The position numbers and the translations under genes were made by a program. Source: Tomocerus qinae (taxonomy: Eukaryota > Arthropoda > Collembola > Entomobryomorpha > Tomoceridae). From it: a stretch of 64,000 bases of DNA. Within the stretch, counting starts at the first letter, position 1; each line of letters starts with the position of its first letter. Below the pieces are notes generated by a model that was not told the origin of the DNA, made no database searches, and saw only the letters and a list, made by a program, of their open reading frames with translations. Location of the stretch: assembly GCA_020055645.1 (NCBI GenBank), contig CM034547.1, positions 2,356,001-2,420,000 of the forward strand, written 5' to 3'. This document shows positions 20,888 through 33,744 of this stretch, piece by piece.

Positions 20888-21635
20888 TATTGAATCTGTG
20901 TGACACAAATCGCACTCTCTAGTCTTGTGCATGTATGTGCACTAGGCACTATCCATTATCCATTCAAACGTGATTCAAACAATAATAATAATAAAATTGC
21001 TCTTGGATATTGGATTGTTTCAATGCATTGCATTGCATTGTGATGGTGTGAGGTTTAGTTCATTATAACTACTTTGCTTTTGTGTGAGTGAGTGTGACTA
21101 GACTACAAAAACATCAACAATCAATGTAAGTCCTCGCAGTGCAGAAATTGTGGAAAAATAAATGTCACTGTGATAGCGCTCTTGGTTTGAGTGGTAGTAA
21201 TTTTACAAAAGGCAACTTTTATTACCTTTGTACGTACACGTAATAAACAGGACAGTAACGTAAATTGTGTACTTGTTTTAGCTTGATCTGATTCTGATAC
21301 CAATTATCTTTCAATCAGATAAACGAAGAGAAATAAGTAAAGATATTAACTACTGAATTGTCTCACACAAAATAACATAAATCAAAGACAATGGTGACTA
21401 GATTGACAGCTTAAAACTAAAACATTAATGACAGAAATATTTGAAAGCATTGTTTACGAAAATCAACCATAAAACAACACTGCAGCAGGTTGGAATTGTT
21501 CAGTCGGTCACCAGTGATTTATCTTATCACTATTATTTTTTATTTTTTAAGATCTTAGAACCCCCTACGCCCAGTCACTAGTCACCAGTAACGGCTTTTG
21601 ATGTTAGGAATTTTCTCAATCCTTCGGATTCAGAA
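20888..21635. other. 5' flank of the first zinc-finger gene
   Basis: No gene or strong repeat is seen. This presumably contains the promoter and 5' UTR of the zinc-finger gene starting at 21636. No TATA or initiator is clear enough to call. Confidence 0.4.
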
Positions 21636-24232
21636 ATGATTCGAGTAAATCCGTTTCCACTTATTGGAGATCCCTCTAACAATCAAGGGCACCCCGGTCT
21701 TGGTCATCAGCACTTACATCTTCATCATGGACATCATACACAAAGTGGGGGCATTGTGGGTATTAATTCTGACGGTCAGTTTGCCGTTCAAATGGTAGAA
21801 AGAAGTCCTGCCAAATCGGATACTCCCAACTCTACTCCTAATGGGGGTAGTAGTTCATCGTAAGAGGAACTTTGAACTTATGACTTATTTTAGCCTTAAC
21901 TCACTGAAAAACATTATAATATATGAATACTTGCTGATGATTATCAATTATTATTTATTCTTTGTGCTATTGTACTTTTAGCTCGCCTGAATAAGGCAGC
22001 TTATAGAACCGCACAGTCCGTCCGTCCGTCCGTCCGTTTGCCAACACTGTAACTTTTGAATGCAACAACGGAAGTTGACCAAACTTGTAAAAAACAATGC
22101 CTACGGACCACTGACGAACCCTATTCAATTTGGTTCAAATCGGTCTATAGGCTGCTGAGATGCCTTGCGCTCACTTTGTCTTCATTTTGATAGTCAAAAT
22201 GAAAAATTGGCATTAAATGGACATTAAAAGTTCAATAGTGTTTTCTATAAATTGTTAGCGTGATAGTATAAAATATTTCACCCTGCTTCTACCAAATTTA
22301 AGATTTTATAGTAAAGCAAATAAAACCCGAAAATAACTATTAGAGGACGGAAATAAATCTATTTCGCATTTATATTCAATTTTATAGTCAAACTTGCATT
22401 TTCCAATTTCTACTAATTTTGATAATTAATGTTGATCGATTTTGATTCTTTTTAGATTATCATAGTCAAAGTTAATCAATTTTGATTTTATGCTGATTTT
22501 CATACTCAACATTAATCAATTTTGATTTTGTATTGATTTTCATACTCAAAATTAACCAATTTTAATTTTATGTTGATTTTCATTGTCAACATTAATCAAT
22601 TTTAATTTTATGTTGATTTTCATTGTCAACATTAATCATTTTTGATTTAATGCTGATTTTCATAGTCAACATTAATCAATTTTAATTTTATGTTGATTTT
22701 CATAGTCAACATTAACCAATATTGAACTTTTTCGCTTTTCGATGATGTTGATAGTCAAAATCATTCTATTTTGATCTTTTGTTGGTTTTAATTTTGGATT
22801 ATGAATTATACTAGCCTAATTTGAATTAGTGTTCACTTTATTAATCAAAATCATAATTATTTCCACAATTGATTAACAAAAATGTGCACACGGTCCCCAT
22901 TACTCAGGCGAGCTTCTGTTACGGCTTGCTGTAGGTTTTTATGTATACAATTTATTATGTCCATTTAAGTTTAATAATGTGTAATAACAAAAAGAGACAA
23001 ATTGAATTTAATGTTTGTTGTATAATTTCAGGAACAAGTTGTTCACATGTGATTTGTGTCCTTACTCAACAAGAAACAGGTATTTTATTTTATATCAATA
23101 GGCAGTATAAATAGAAGAACATACAGTTATATTATCTCACTGAATTATTATTACATTTATTTACCTCCATTCATGATTTAGAAGCAAATAATATTATGTC
23201 GTTGTATATGCAATGTAAACTAAAGGTAAAGGCTTATATATGTATCTGTAAATTATAATGCTTACGTAACGTAACAGTAGACAGTTGTGGTGTGGACATT
23301 AGGATGTGTAGGAATAGGAAGTAATTTTATATGAGAGATGATGACAGATAGATGAGGCACTTTATAATATTTTAATTTATTTATAACACTTTAGTGGACA
23401 TTTGAAGAGGCATCTAATTGTGCATGGAATTGGAGAAAGAAAACCAATTAAAACTCATAAAACTCATAACTGTGACCTTTGTCCTTACTCCACCAGGTAA
23501 TTCAAATATTATAATAGTAATAATTTATAATGATAACAGGTTTTTTTCAATGTAATAAATTCCTTGGGATTTTCGTAGGTACCCAGGTCACCTGAAACGT
23601 AAGAGATTTCTATTTGCATTTACTTTTATCTTTGTGATGTGATTATGTAAATATGTTAAAATAACATAATAACAGCATAGTTATCTAATGGCATATCTTG
23701 TTGAAGGTCATATGATAGTCCATGGATTTGGGGAACGGGAATTAGGAAAAGTCCACAACTGTGGACGTTGTCAATATACTACTAGGTGAGAAAATGTTGT
23801 AAAGTAAATAACGAGCGCAGCAATGCTTTTAATAAACGAACGTATTTGCTATAACTTTTTTCTATTTTTATATTAATGTCATAGATATTCCGGCCATCTC
23901 AAACGTAAGTTTTTGCTGAAAGTTTATTTCGTATGATATTGAGCTAACCGAAATAAAAACCTTATTTATGTGAATGCTAAATACTTTGGTTTGTGGTAGG
24001 CCATATGGTTGTGCACGGAATTGGACAGCGAAAACCAGACAAAATTCACAAATGCAATCTTTGCCCTTACTCCGTGCGCGGATCTAGTCTTTTGAATCGT
24101 CATATGCTGCGGGAGCACAAAATAAGTCGACGCCACATTTGTGAATATTGCAATGAAAGGTTTAAAACTTTTCCAGAGCTTAGAAATCACAGGTTTGAAC
24201 ATTTTAGTGTTAATCGCAAACGTTTGAATTAG
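21636..24232 (+). CDS. C2H2 zinc-finger protein with five fingers, seven exons
   Basis: Rebuilt exons are 21636-21859, 23032-23079, 23395-23496, 23579-23598, 23707-23785, 23885-23904 and 24000-24232. All introns are GT-AG and phases are consistent, giving 241 residues. The N-terminus (about 75 residues) is His/Gly/Ser-rich, with HQHLHLHHGHH. Five fingers follow: CDLCPYSTRNSGHLKRHLIVH, CDLCPYSTRYPGHLKRHMIVH, CGRCQYTTRYSGHLKRHMVVH, CNLCPYSVR...NRHMLREH and CEYCNERF...LRNHRFEH. Linkers read GIGERKP, like the canonical TGEKP. A nuclear DNA-binding role is inferred from the fingers. Fingers are split by introns, and two of the exons are only 20 nt. Intron 1 contains a transposable element. A paralogue lies at 32109-33744. 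I do not recognise an orthologue. Confidence 0.85.
21974..22945. mobile_element. AGCTCGCCTGA-family element in zinc-finger intron 1
   Basis: The left end 'ttttagctcgcctgaataaggcagct' is followed by a GTCC tetranucleotide run. The right end is 'actcaggcgagcttctgttacggcttgctgtagg'. The interior has many diverged copies of an approximately 40-bp unit (TTTTATGTTGATTTTCATAGTCAACATTAATCAA). It is the same family as 6482-7665. No coding capacity was found. It lies wholly within the 1172-nt intron 21860-23031. Confidence 0.75.
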
Positions 24233-27200
24233 TTTTCGCCACTGCCGATTTAAATAGATTATTAGTCATCAGCAATTGATTTACTACATGTTGCAGCGTG
24301 ACTACAACTTGCAATCTCACTCGTTCAATCAGTCAGTTTTGACTCAGATCAAAATAGCATGCACAACTTAAAACTGCAAGCAATCTTTTATTACTCTGCC
24401 TATACTATTTATAAGTTTTAATGACAAACTGCGAAAATGAAATGAAACAAACCATCGTATTCGAAATCTCCCATAACTTATAATATTATAGTCAAATCGT
24501 TATATTTTGTTTGTGGTACGGTAAATATTAATAATAACTGGCAAAATCAAAATGAAAAGACTACTTGTAATTGATTGAAATTGATTACTGACCTTTTACT
24601 TCTTATGCAAATAGCTAAGTAGAGTACAGTGTAGATTTTCCAAGAAAAACTAAAGAAGTCAGATTCTAATTAATGGTTAAGTGTTCCCATTGTGCCGTAT
24701 ATGTATACAGTCTATAAGATGTTTACAATTGACAATGAAGTAGTAGATTGTTTTTAAGAAAGAAATTATGTAATTTTAGACAACGGTTTTTGGAAACTAG
24801 AGATAATCAATTCTGTATTAATTGGTTCCTCATTTTAGATTATTAGTTGGTCTCCAGCCTTTGTGTACTAGACATAGACATGACCTAGACCGTATTTATT
24901 GGTGATCTATTTATACGTACATTCAGTTTGCGGTCACTGAAATTAAGTGTATTCAATAATCATTGGGTCATACTTAAATCGTAGCCTGTAGAATTTATAC
25001 ATTTTTAACATAATATCATGATAATCTGAGGTACTGAGCATATAGTTGATGCATACGTAACTAATATTTAAATTAATAATAATAAGGATGCCTTTAAATA
25101 TTATAAAGTAAAATTTTGATAGGGGTTAAACGAAGGATAGGTCGTTTTTAATTAATAAACGTATTAAGTATCTCATAATTATTTAATCGGCCACGGTCAC
25201 ACTGACTGGGAACAAAAAGCCACGGCGGAAATTGCTATTGACATGATTTTGTAAACACTCGTCTTGTATCCAAATCAATTAGCAATTCAATCTCAGCATG
25301 TTTCTGAAATTAGAAACGTGCATTCTGGAAGTTACAACCTCCACCTTGAAAATTCATGTAAATTCGGGTGATCTTTTATCGTAATTATGGCTAATCTTTT
25401 ATTTGCATTGTGCATATACTTATGTTGAAACATTGAAATTTGAGGTAAAAAAATACTTGTTAGTGGACATCAACACGAAGACTGACTTACTGGACAGGAT
25501 TTGTTAAACCAAATGTCTACAAGACTTAATGCATCTCAAGTTTCAAGCTCTAAAAAAATTATGTAATGTAGGTAGGTTACTGTTACTTATTTCAAGGGAT
25601 TTTACTGATGTAATTTTGTTAGTTGAAAAGGAATCTTAAATCTTTTCAATGTCCAAATTGTGTAGTCAGCGTTGATGTTCACTAACATTCTAAGCAAATA
25701 ATTATAATAATATTTTAGTTGGTTTCACACACGCTATCTTGAATTGAAAACAAATCGATTAGTCACAAGTAGATGATTTGCGAAGCAATAACGGTGTATT
25801 TGTGCGTTAATTGGGTATGAATTGTTCCTGATAAAATATGTAGATCTGTTGTTAGAAATTAGAAAGAAAGACCTAGACTGGAATCTATAGTGAGGGTAAA
25901 GCGGTGAAAAGTAAATTTTGTCCGGCCGGTCTGACTTCGTACCTATTAGATATTTTTTAGTTGTTTGCTGTATATAGAATAGGACTCAGTTATATAGTCA
26001 GAAATCCTACTAGTTACAGAAAATACTTTTGTTTTTGAAATGATATTTGAATTATGCAAACATAATTTGCACTTGCATTCATCCCTATATACTTTAATGA
26101 AAGATATTAGCTATTAAAAGCTACTTCTATGAACACAAGTTTTGGTCAGTTTTGCTTTTAGCTTTTTCCTGGGGACAAACTGGCGAAAATAGGCGTCGTA
26201 GTCTTTGTATTTATAATGTATCATAGTAATTTGGTGATCTGTCTGTACTTCGTAGTTCGTAGCATAAGTATACCAATTTTGTATTCAATAGATGTAATTT
26301 CTAGGTTTATTTCATTCATTTCAATATTCCGAAGCCTTAAAGTAAAATATAAGTAGTTGTATTGTTATATATAAACGAAAGTGCGACATAAGCATTACAC
26401 TATTCAGGTACGCAATTAAGTATAATAATACTTCAATGGTTGCTATTTATTTGTTAATTTTTTTGATCTTTTATGTAGATAGGAATTATTATAAAAATTT
26501 TATCAATGTAGCATCGATAGATATTTAAATTGTTGCGAGTATAAAAAAAATCAACGATTAGTTATTATCTATTTCAGACTTTTATTGGATTTGTGCTACA
26601 TGAACCAAAAATGTTTTTAAATTAAAATATAATGGCTCTTTGGCTGTGGCTTGACGGAAGCTCGGAATCGCTACTACAAAGCTGAGTAATGAAATTACTT
26701 TATTCTGATGATGTTTAACTTTGTAATATGCTACTGTCCGCTTTAAGTTACAAAGTTATGTACCTAATTAATCGGGGGCTAAGTCTAGGCCATTCATTTA
26801 TCCATCTGCTTGCATAACACAATTTTACTGCCCATGTATTTGAGTGTACTTTCTTCAGAACGGAAAGGGTTGGTTGTTAAGTTAATGTTGGGTAAAATCA
26901 ATCTTCATTTATGAATAAAATTACAAATGTTTATTTTGTATGAAGAGATCTAATATTTAAATGTAAGGGTCAAGCGATGCACTTGCCATTTTTGGCATGG
27001 ATCAAAGAAGACTCTTAAAAGTTTTAGAGTTTGACATTTGTAACTCACCATTATTGTTGTACAGAATTGTATTTAGTAGTTAGTAATACTATGTACATTG
27101 TTAGTGGTGTTACTGTGAAACTAACTTTGTACTTTGTACCTATGTGTTGTGTATAAGCAGCATTGCATAAAATAAAATATCGCGACGTTTCTGCCTTGAA

Positions 27201-30200
27201 ATTTAAAGGGAGGAGAATTTTCTACTTAAATAATGTCTTGTTTGCAATCTTATATTAACTACTACTTCATAAAAATCAATGCATTCTGCTAGCCCGGTTG
27301 CATATTGCATTACATAATAGTCTGTGATTTTGCCGTTAAGAATTTGGAAATATCAACTATACAGCCATAATTTTACAAAGAATTATTCCTTAGCTGATTT
27401 ATGCGTTTGCATTTTAGTTATGTGAAGACTGAAGACTAGTGAAGAGATATAAATAACTAAAGAAGCAGTTGTAAATTAAATTAGAATATCACGAATGATG
27501 CGTATTTAGAGACATACTTACATTTACAATAAAATTATCCATGTCAATAATGTAGCTCTAAGAATACAATAAGTTATTGGATATCAATCAAAGAGGTAGG
27601 ATCGATTGGAGGTAGGTAGGTAGATGTAGATCAACCTGGGGACAATGTCAACTAAAATGAAAAGTGGGATTTTGGGTCAATTTTGATGACGTAAGCTGCC
27701 GTCACACTTAGGGGGTCGGGGGGTTGACCATGTATTTTGATAGGCATTTTCAGTGTCCTCAAAACAAAGTCAAAATATCCATGACAATGGACCGTGATTT
27801 CCGTCCCACCGTCCCACTAGATACATGTTGACAGTGACGTCAGCTGCCGTCATTTTTGAAATACATGTAAAAGTATACTCTTTTGTCCGAACCTTTATCC
27901 CTATATACTTCTATTATCCTTGGATGTAGATGATAAAATTAGCATCTGTTTGTGTTGAGCACCCAGTGCAAATGTGGTATTTATTTCTTGCGTACAATTT
28001 ACATCTGCATCTGTAACAATAAGCCATGATATTCCATGAAGATTTTGTATAGGTGAGGAACCCGTAGAACCAATACTAATATTCTTGCTTTTTAGCTTAA
28101 CATATCGTTGGATGTCCAGCCATAGAGACTTTGTGGAGGATCAAGTCATAAGGCAGTGGGATTAAAATTCCTTCTGTAATAGTCTCTTAGCTGTAAACAG
28201 CAATGCACGTTTTTTAATAGATCGAATACTTATTTATTTGTGTGTTGCTTTTGTTCGAGACTGGCTGGGTTGGCTGCATTGAATTAGAGTTGCGTTGAAT
28301 CTTTGAGCAAGTTTTTTGGTTTGCGAAGAGGATCGAGAGTCAATGAATTCGGAGGCGTTCCCGTCATCTGGTTTCGTCTGGTCGGTTGGCTCAGTCTGAC
28401 CTGGCATTTTCCCGTCATTTAATACTTGTGCCTATTTACCTAACTATCTTCTATCTACATTCTAGTTAGCTCAATTAATGCTGCCTACCTTTCCACAGAC
28501 GAATCTCTTTATTTTATTAGGTATATGCATCTTCTTCAGCATCAAGTGTCTATTCCTGCAGCAGTATCTACCTACACACATGCATACAAATATCTAACAC
28601 GAATTGAGATTGCATCAAATAATGTGGTGGGGTGGGATGAGCACGTCGTCTGCCGCCGCATCTATTATTTCTGTCATAATCCCTTTTTTGTAAATGAACT
28701 CTAACGAAAAATTATTTTGTAGGAAAATCAATTCGAATGTTAACATAATAGCAGCTGTTATTTTGCATCTTAAGCATCGTGCAAATTTTAAGGTGGTCAT
28801 TAATGTTGTGCAAATACAATCTATCTCCGAAGTAGCTAGCATTATATTATATAAATACTCCAATGTATAAAATGCGTGATTTTATCATCAATATGTCATG
28901 TATACCAGAAGAACAATCAAACCGTTCACCCTTAATATCAGACGAATATTTACTAAATAATTTCATTGTCTATCTCGTGTGTCTGCAGGTTTAGTGGAGT
29001 AGGCCTTGTCCAATGGAATTAAAATTGCTTCGTGAGTAGGACCACCGCCGATTGCAAACGACTTCGGCTCAACTCTCTGTCAATGGAGCAGGTTCTTGTA
29101 TCTCGTATGGTTACCACTGTAGACAGATGCAATACGAGCCAGAAAATGTATCATTATTATGCAATACAATACAATGCATCTAGAGAAGAATTTTGTGGAG
29201 ATCTTCGTGTACTGCATTGCACTACTCTTCTTGGGATGTGGGACTCGGCTGTATAGAAGTACCGAGCACCTAGCTAGGTATGTTTTTTTGATCTGATGTT
29301 TTTATGTGCAGGAATATTTAGCGTTTGTGGAACATCTCTTTTACCGAATCTCACTCTCACTATACATACAACAAATCTCAACTACCACTCACTCTTTGTG
29401 TTGGAAAAGCATAAGTTGAGTATGTGTGTGTAGATTAAGTGTATATTGTAGGGGGTACAAACAAACAAAGTACTGGAGAGTGTGCTACCATTATTGTATT
29501 AAATTTTAAGTTACTCACATGTATGTATCCATACTGAGACCAATGCAATGCTAAAATGTATGTGATTATGTGTGTGTAGCATTATGTGATAATGTGTATC
29601 TTATGGGCCTTACCTACTAATGTTATGCAACTCGTACACTGTTTTATACACTTGCATTTACATATACAGGGAGATATAGAGACTTCTTGGGACTAGACCA
29701 GATTTTGTTCAGATATTGAGTTTTATACTTGTTCACTTGACACATGATACAAATAAGAGTGTAATATAACCATCGGGCACGAACTACGAAGTTAATTCTT
29801 TCTACACTACATTTTTTATTTCGCTTTTTGAAGAAAAACGATTAGTACTTGTGCTCTAGTTATTTTCGGCACCGCGACTGAAATGTGAATATCATGTTCC
29901 TTAATTAACTTATAGGTTTTAAATGCGCCAAGAAGGCATTACTATTTGAGTCCTGGTGAATCTTTCCAAGTTTACATGTAAATGTGTGCGGTTCTACTCA
30001 CATACTCTAAGTGTAGGATCTTTTTTAAATGCTTATTCCGTCGTACACACCTGTTCACACGAATTAATAATTGCCAACTTAAAAATATTTAATAGCCTGT
30101 AAAACATTACGAAGAGGTGGGGGAAATCACAAATATTTTACAGTGTAGTGTAATAGTAATGCAAATGATTCTATAATTTCCTACATCTGGGTGAGTGTGA

Positions 30201-30461
30201 TTTAACATTAACATTCATTCACGTTTTTAACCAACAAAATCCTTTGTGATCTTTTCCTTATTATTAAATCAGTTAGGACTTAACAATGTAATAAAAGTAA
30301 GAGTCCACAGGTTTGAAATGGAAGCATTTAATTAATTTAATAGCAATTAGAATTGCAATTAAATGTAGTTTCATTATTTACGCATACTTAAACATTGCTA
30401 TGTAAAAAACAATTCGGATTTAGTTGTTCTTTAATGTAATCATTTCAATTGATGTCTTTTC
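24233..30461. other. Long stretch without recognised coding sequence
   Basis: About 6.2 kb is AT-rich. The ORFs of up to 82 codons here (for example 28615-28863 on minus and 29032-29256 on plus) show no domain, composition or splice context that I can support. No large inverted repeat was noticed. It may hold the 3' UTR of the first zinc-finger gene, regulatory DNA and untranslated upstream exons of the second. Confidence 0.5.
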
Positions 30462-30471
30462 AGGAATTCTA

Positions 30472-30598
30472 TACTGTTTAAGAGATTTGTCGAAAACGTC
30501 GACAATTTTTTCTCCTGCACCCTGCAGCGTCCTAATAACATCTACAAACTAATTTTATTACTGGAAAGACATTGTCGTGCGTGAATATCCGCACATGG
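30472..30598 (+). other. Possible untranslated exon of the second zinc-finger gene
   Basis: An acceptor-like 'ttgatgtcttttcag' is followed by about 130 bases with no useful frame and then a strong donor 'catg|gtaagttt'. It lies about 1.5 kb upstream of the coding start at 32109, with a mariner-like element between them. This is inference from splice signals only. Confidence 0.3.
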
Positions 30599-30944
30599 TA
30601 AGTTTCGTTTAAGTTTTATTGCTTTTCTATTAATGCTAATTTAAGGCTGAAATATTAATTTTCGATTTTCTAGTATTTGTGGTTAGGTTAACCATTTTAG
30701 ATTGAATAATTAGATTTTTAATTTAAATTCGTAATTTTGCCTTTTAATTTCTATGAACATTGGGTAATTAAAATCATCCTTTCCTTTATTAGATTGTTAC
30801 TTGTAAAGTTGGATTGGTATTTTTGTAGCATATATAGTTTCTGATTTTGTCACTTTATTTCTAACCAGGTTTGACTGTTTTTAAAACTACTACCGATACC
30901 TACTTATCATTATTATTTTAATGCTATAATTTGTATGATATGTA

Positions 30945-32021
30945 CGGGTGGTCCAGAATGAACCGGAATTTTAACTTTGACTCTTAATAATTCTGCAGTA
31001 GGTAACTGTATTGAGACTAAAATATAGTAGCATCTGAAAGAGTATGCGTTTCTTAGTCAGAATTAAAATTATGGACACAATTGTAACGCAAAAACAGACT
31101 AAAGAAGGATGAGAAAAAATTAAAAACGACAAAATCTTGTAAAATTTACATTTTAAAAAATTTAATTTTCACATTTAATGTTTGAAATGAAAATGGCGAG
31201 ATTGACGATAGAGCAGAAAGTGTAAGAATGAAGAGGTAAAAAAGTTCAAATTCAGTTTCCGCAAAAAGCAGTTTGACACGTTCCCAAGTCGTTCCCTTTG
31301 TGTGTGAGCTGGCCTTTGGTCTGGAGGCATCTTAAGGTCCATCTTCAAGTTGAGCCATAGTCTTCGGCTTTCTAGCATTCGTTCTATCCTTCATCGAACC
31401 CCATACTGAAAAATCCATATGGGTCAAATCAGGGGAACTCGGGCGCCATGAAATTGGACCACCTCTACCTATCCATTTATCCCGGAAATGTTCATCCATG
31501 CCCGGACATCCAGTCTGAAGTGGGAAGATCTTGCATTAGCATAAAGTTTTCACATGAATTGCTGGCCAGATTTTGTCGTTTACCATGTTTTACTGACGTT
31601 ACATGTTTATGTAAAGAAAAACGGACCAAAAGATGCCTCCTGACCAAATATCACCCCACACACAAAGGGAACGATTTGAGAACGTGTCAAACAAAGTTCA
31701 ATTTTGCGGAAACTGAATTTGAACTTTTTTACCTCTTCATTCTTACACTTTCTGCTCTTTCGTCAATCTCGCCATTTTCATTTCAGACATTAAATGTGAA
31801 AATTAAATTTTTAAAAATGTAAATTTTACAAGATTTTGTCGTTTTTAATTTTTTCTCACCCTTCTATAGTCTGTTTTTGTGTTACAATTGTGTCCATAAT
31901 TTTAATTCTGACTAAGAAACGCATGCTCTTTCAGATGCTACTATTTTAGTCTCAATACAGTTACCTACTGCAGAATTATTAAGAGTCAAAGTTAAAATTC
32001 CGGTTCATTCTGGACCACCCT
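30945..32021. mobile_element. Tc1/mariner-superfamily deletion derivative with long inverted repeats
   Basis: The ends GGGTGGTCCAGAATGAACCGG and CCGGTTCATTCTGGACCACCC are flanked by TA dinucleotides. The arms pair for roughly 370 bp, about 30947-31320 and 31660-32020. Between them, on the minus strand near 31470-31335, is a transposase remnant. It reads DEHFRDKWIGRGGPISW, then RPSSPDLTHMDFSVWG and SMKDRTNARKPKTMAQL, the typical C-terminal DDE region (SPDL...DF..WG.(L/M)K) of IS630/Tc1/mariner proteins. The N-terminal two thirds is missing and a stop follows the remnant. The element is inactive by itself. It lies in the presumed 5' region of the downstream zinc-finger gene. Confidence 0.85.
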
Positions 32022-32108
32022 TAGATTGTTTTGTTTGTACCTATACATGTAGTTTAAAACTTGTAGAAATTCTGAAAACTGGCGTATGATCTGTTATCAT
32101 TCAAGGCA

Positions 32109-33744
32109 ATGCACCTTCATGGAGCTAAAGCTCACAAAACCATTAGTCACGACTACGACCCCATTAGTGGATTCCTAAATGCAAAATATAGGAAGGAAAC
32201 GGATGGTTACGTACCTTCCGACCATGTTCCTGAACAAATGTTGGAAAGAAATCCTATAGGAAAACTCGACGTGACTCCTCCAGAGTAAGTTCCCTTTGTG
32301 GATATACTTTAAATTAGTTCCGTAAAATAATGTTGTGTTTTGACTGTAGAACAACTGATTGGTCACGTCTTGAAAATCACCATTATCCCACCCCTCCTGT
32401 AGTTCCTCCAGTGGAACCCACGCCCGCACCTGCCCCAAGTACTACAAAAAGAAAACGCTCCAAATCCACACTGAGAAACAATAAAGTAAAGACTTGTGAT
32501 TTGTGTCCCTATGCTACGTCTGATGTGTCCAACTACAAAAGACATATGATTGTCCATGGAATCGGGGAACGTAAGCTAGGAAAAGTTCGCAATATTCGAA
32601 AATGTGATCTTTGTGCTTACGCTACACGGTAAAAACTTATCCTATTCAATGTATACTACAATATAGTAATATTTCTAGTGCGAATTCCGATGATTCGGTT
32701 TCCGATGCATTTGAAAATCTCGTTTTTTTACTTTGAAAAACATTTTTAACTCTAATAACAATACATTTGAATTTATTTATCAAAGCATTTACCCATTTAA
32801 TAAAGCCGCAATTACTACAACCAAATTTTACCAAATGGCAAAACGCTTCCTAATTTGAGTTTATAGGTGATGTTAAATTGTTTTAAAATTAGAACGCAGG
32901 TTGATGTCATTATACGATATGAAGTTGTCACTATTTGTTATATGTAATTCAACTAATTTCCAACAGAGCAAATGGACAGAAAAATGCTTATGATGTTGCA
33001 TTTGAATAGCTTCTTTAAAGTCAGAATTTTTTGAATTTGTAGTTTAAAAAATAAATATGTACGTTTTAAGTTGCTATATTTTAATTTTAAAAAACGATTG
33101 TATAATTTCTACACGTTAGGTACACGTTTAATTCAATTTGAAATTGGTTCCCTTGAATAGCATTTAACCCACACCGTGATATGTTTTTCAAAACTACATA
33201 ATTTCAATACCAATCGATGCGCTTTAAAACAAGCTGAGTTTCAAAATAAAACATAACATCTATTTGTGTATTTGCAATTAGTATAAGTTTTACCATTAAA
33301 TAGAGCAACTAAATAGTACAACTAAAAGTACCTGAATCAATCGTTATCAAAGTTATCAAGCAGGAGGGAATATTTTCCAAAAACTAAGTCAACTTAATTT
33401 TAATTTGACTGTGGCTTATTATAAAGATTTGCAAGTACTGTAGACGTTTATTAATTTATTGCACATTTTTTTCTATTTTCAGAGACGTTTCAAACTTAAA
33501 ACGACACATGATTGTTCACGGAATTGGGGAACGGAAACCTCAAAAGATTTTTACTTGTGACCTTTGTCCTTACACGGCAAAGGGTTCGGCCAATTTAAAT
33601 CATCATATGCTCAGAGCCCATAAAATGCGTAGACTTCACACATGCGAATACTGCAATGCAAAATATAAGACATTTGTTGAACTTAGGAATCACAGATTTG
33701 AACACTCTAACATTAATAATGGAATTGGGAAATCAGCAAGTTAA
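32109..33744 (+). CDS. C2H2 zinc-finger protein with four fingers, three coding exons
   Basis: Exons 32109-32284, 32350-32628 and 33483-33744 join in phase through GT-AG introns (the first donor is a strong GTAAGT), giving 238 residues. ATG at 32109 opens MHLHGAKAHKTISHDYDPIS. A proline-rich linker (about residues 67-85) and a basic patch TKRKRSKSTLRNNK precede the fingers, which suggests nuclear import. The fingers are CDLCPYATSDVSNYKRHMIVH, CDLCAYATRDVSNLKRHMIVH, CDLCPYTAK...NHHMLRAH and CEYCNAKY...LRNHRFEH, with GIGERK linkers. The last two fingers align closely with fingers four and five of the gene at 21636-24232, and an intron falls at nearly the same place inside a finger. The N-termini differ completely. 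They are tandem paralogues, or alternatively two 3' ends of one locus. No orthologue is recognised. Confidence 0.85.

Noticed and set aside
31448-31822. 124-codon plus-strand ORF in the mariner derivative
   Set aside because: It lies opposite the transposase remnant and runs into the inverted arm, so it is an artefact of the element.
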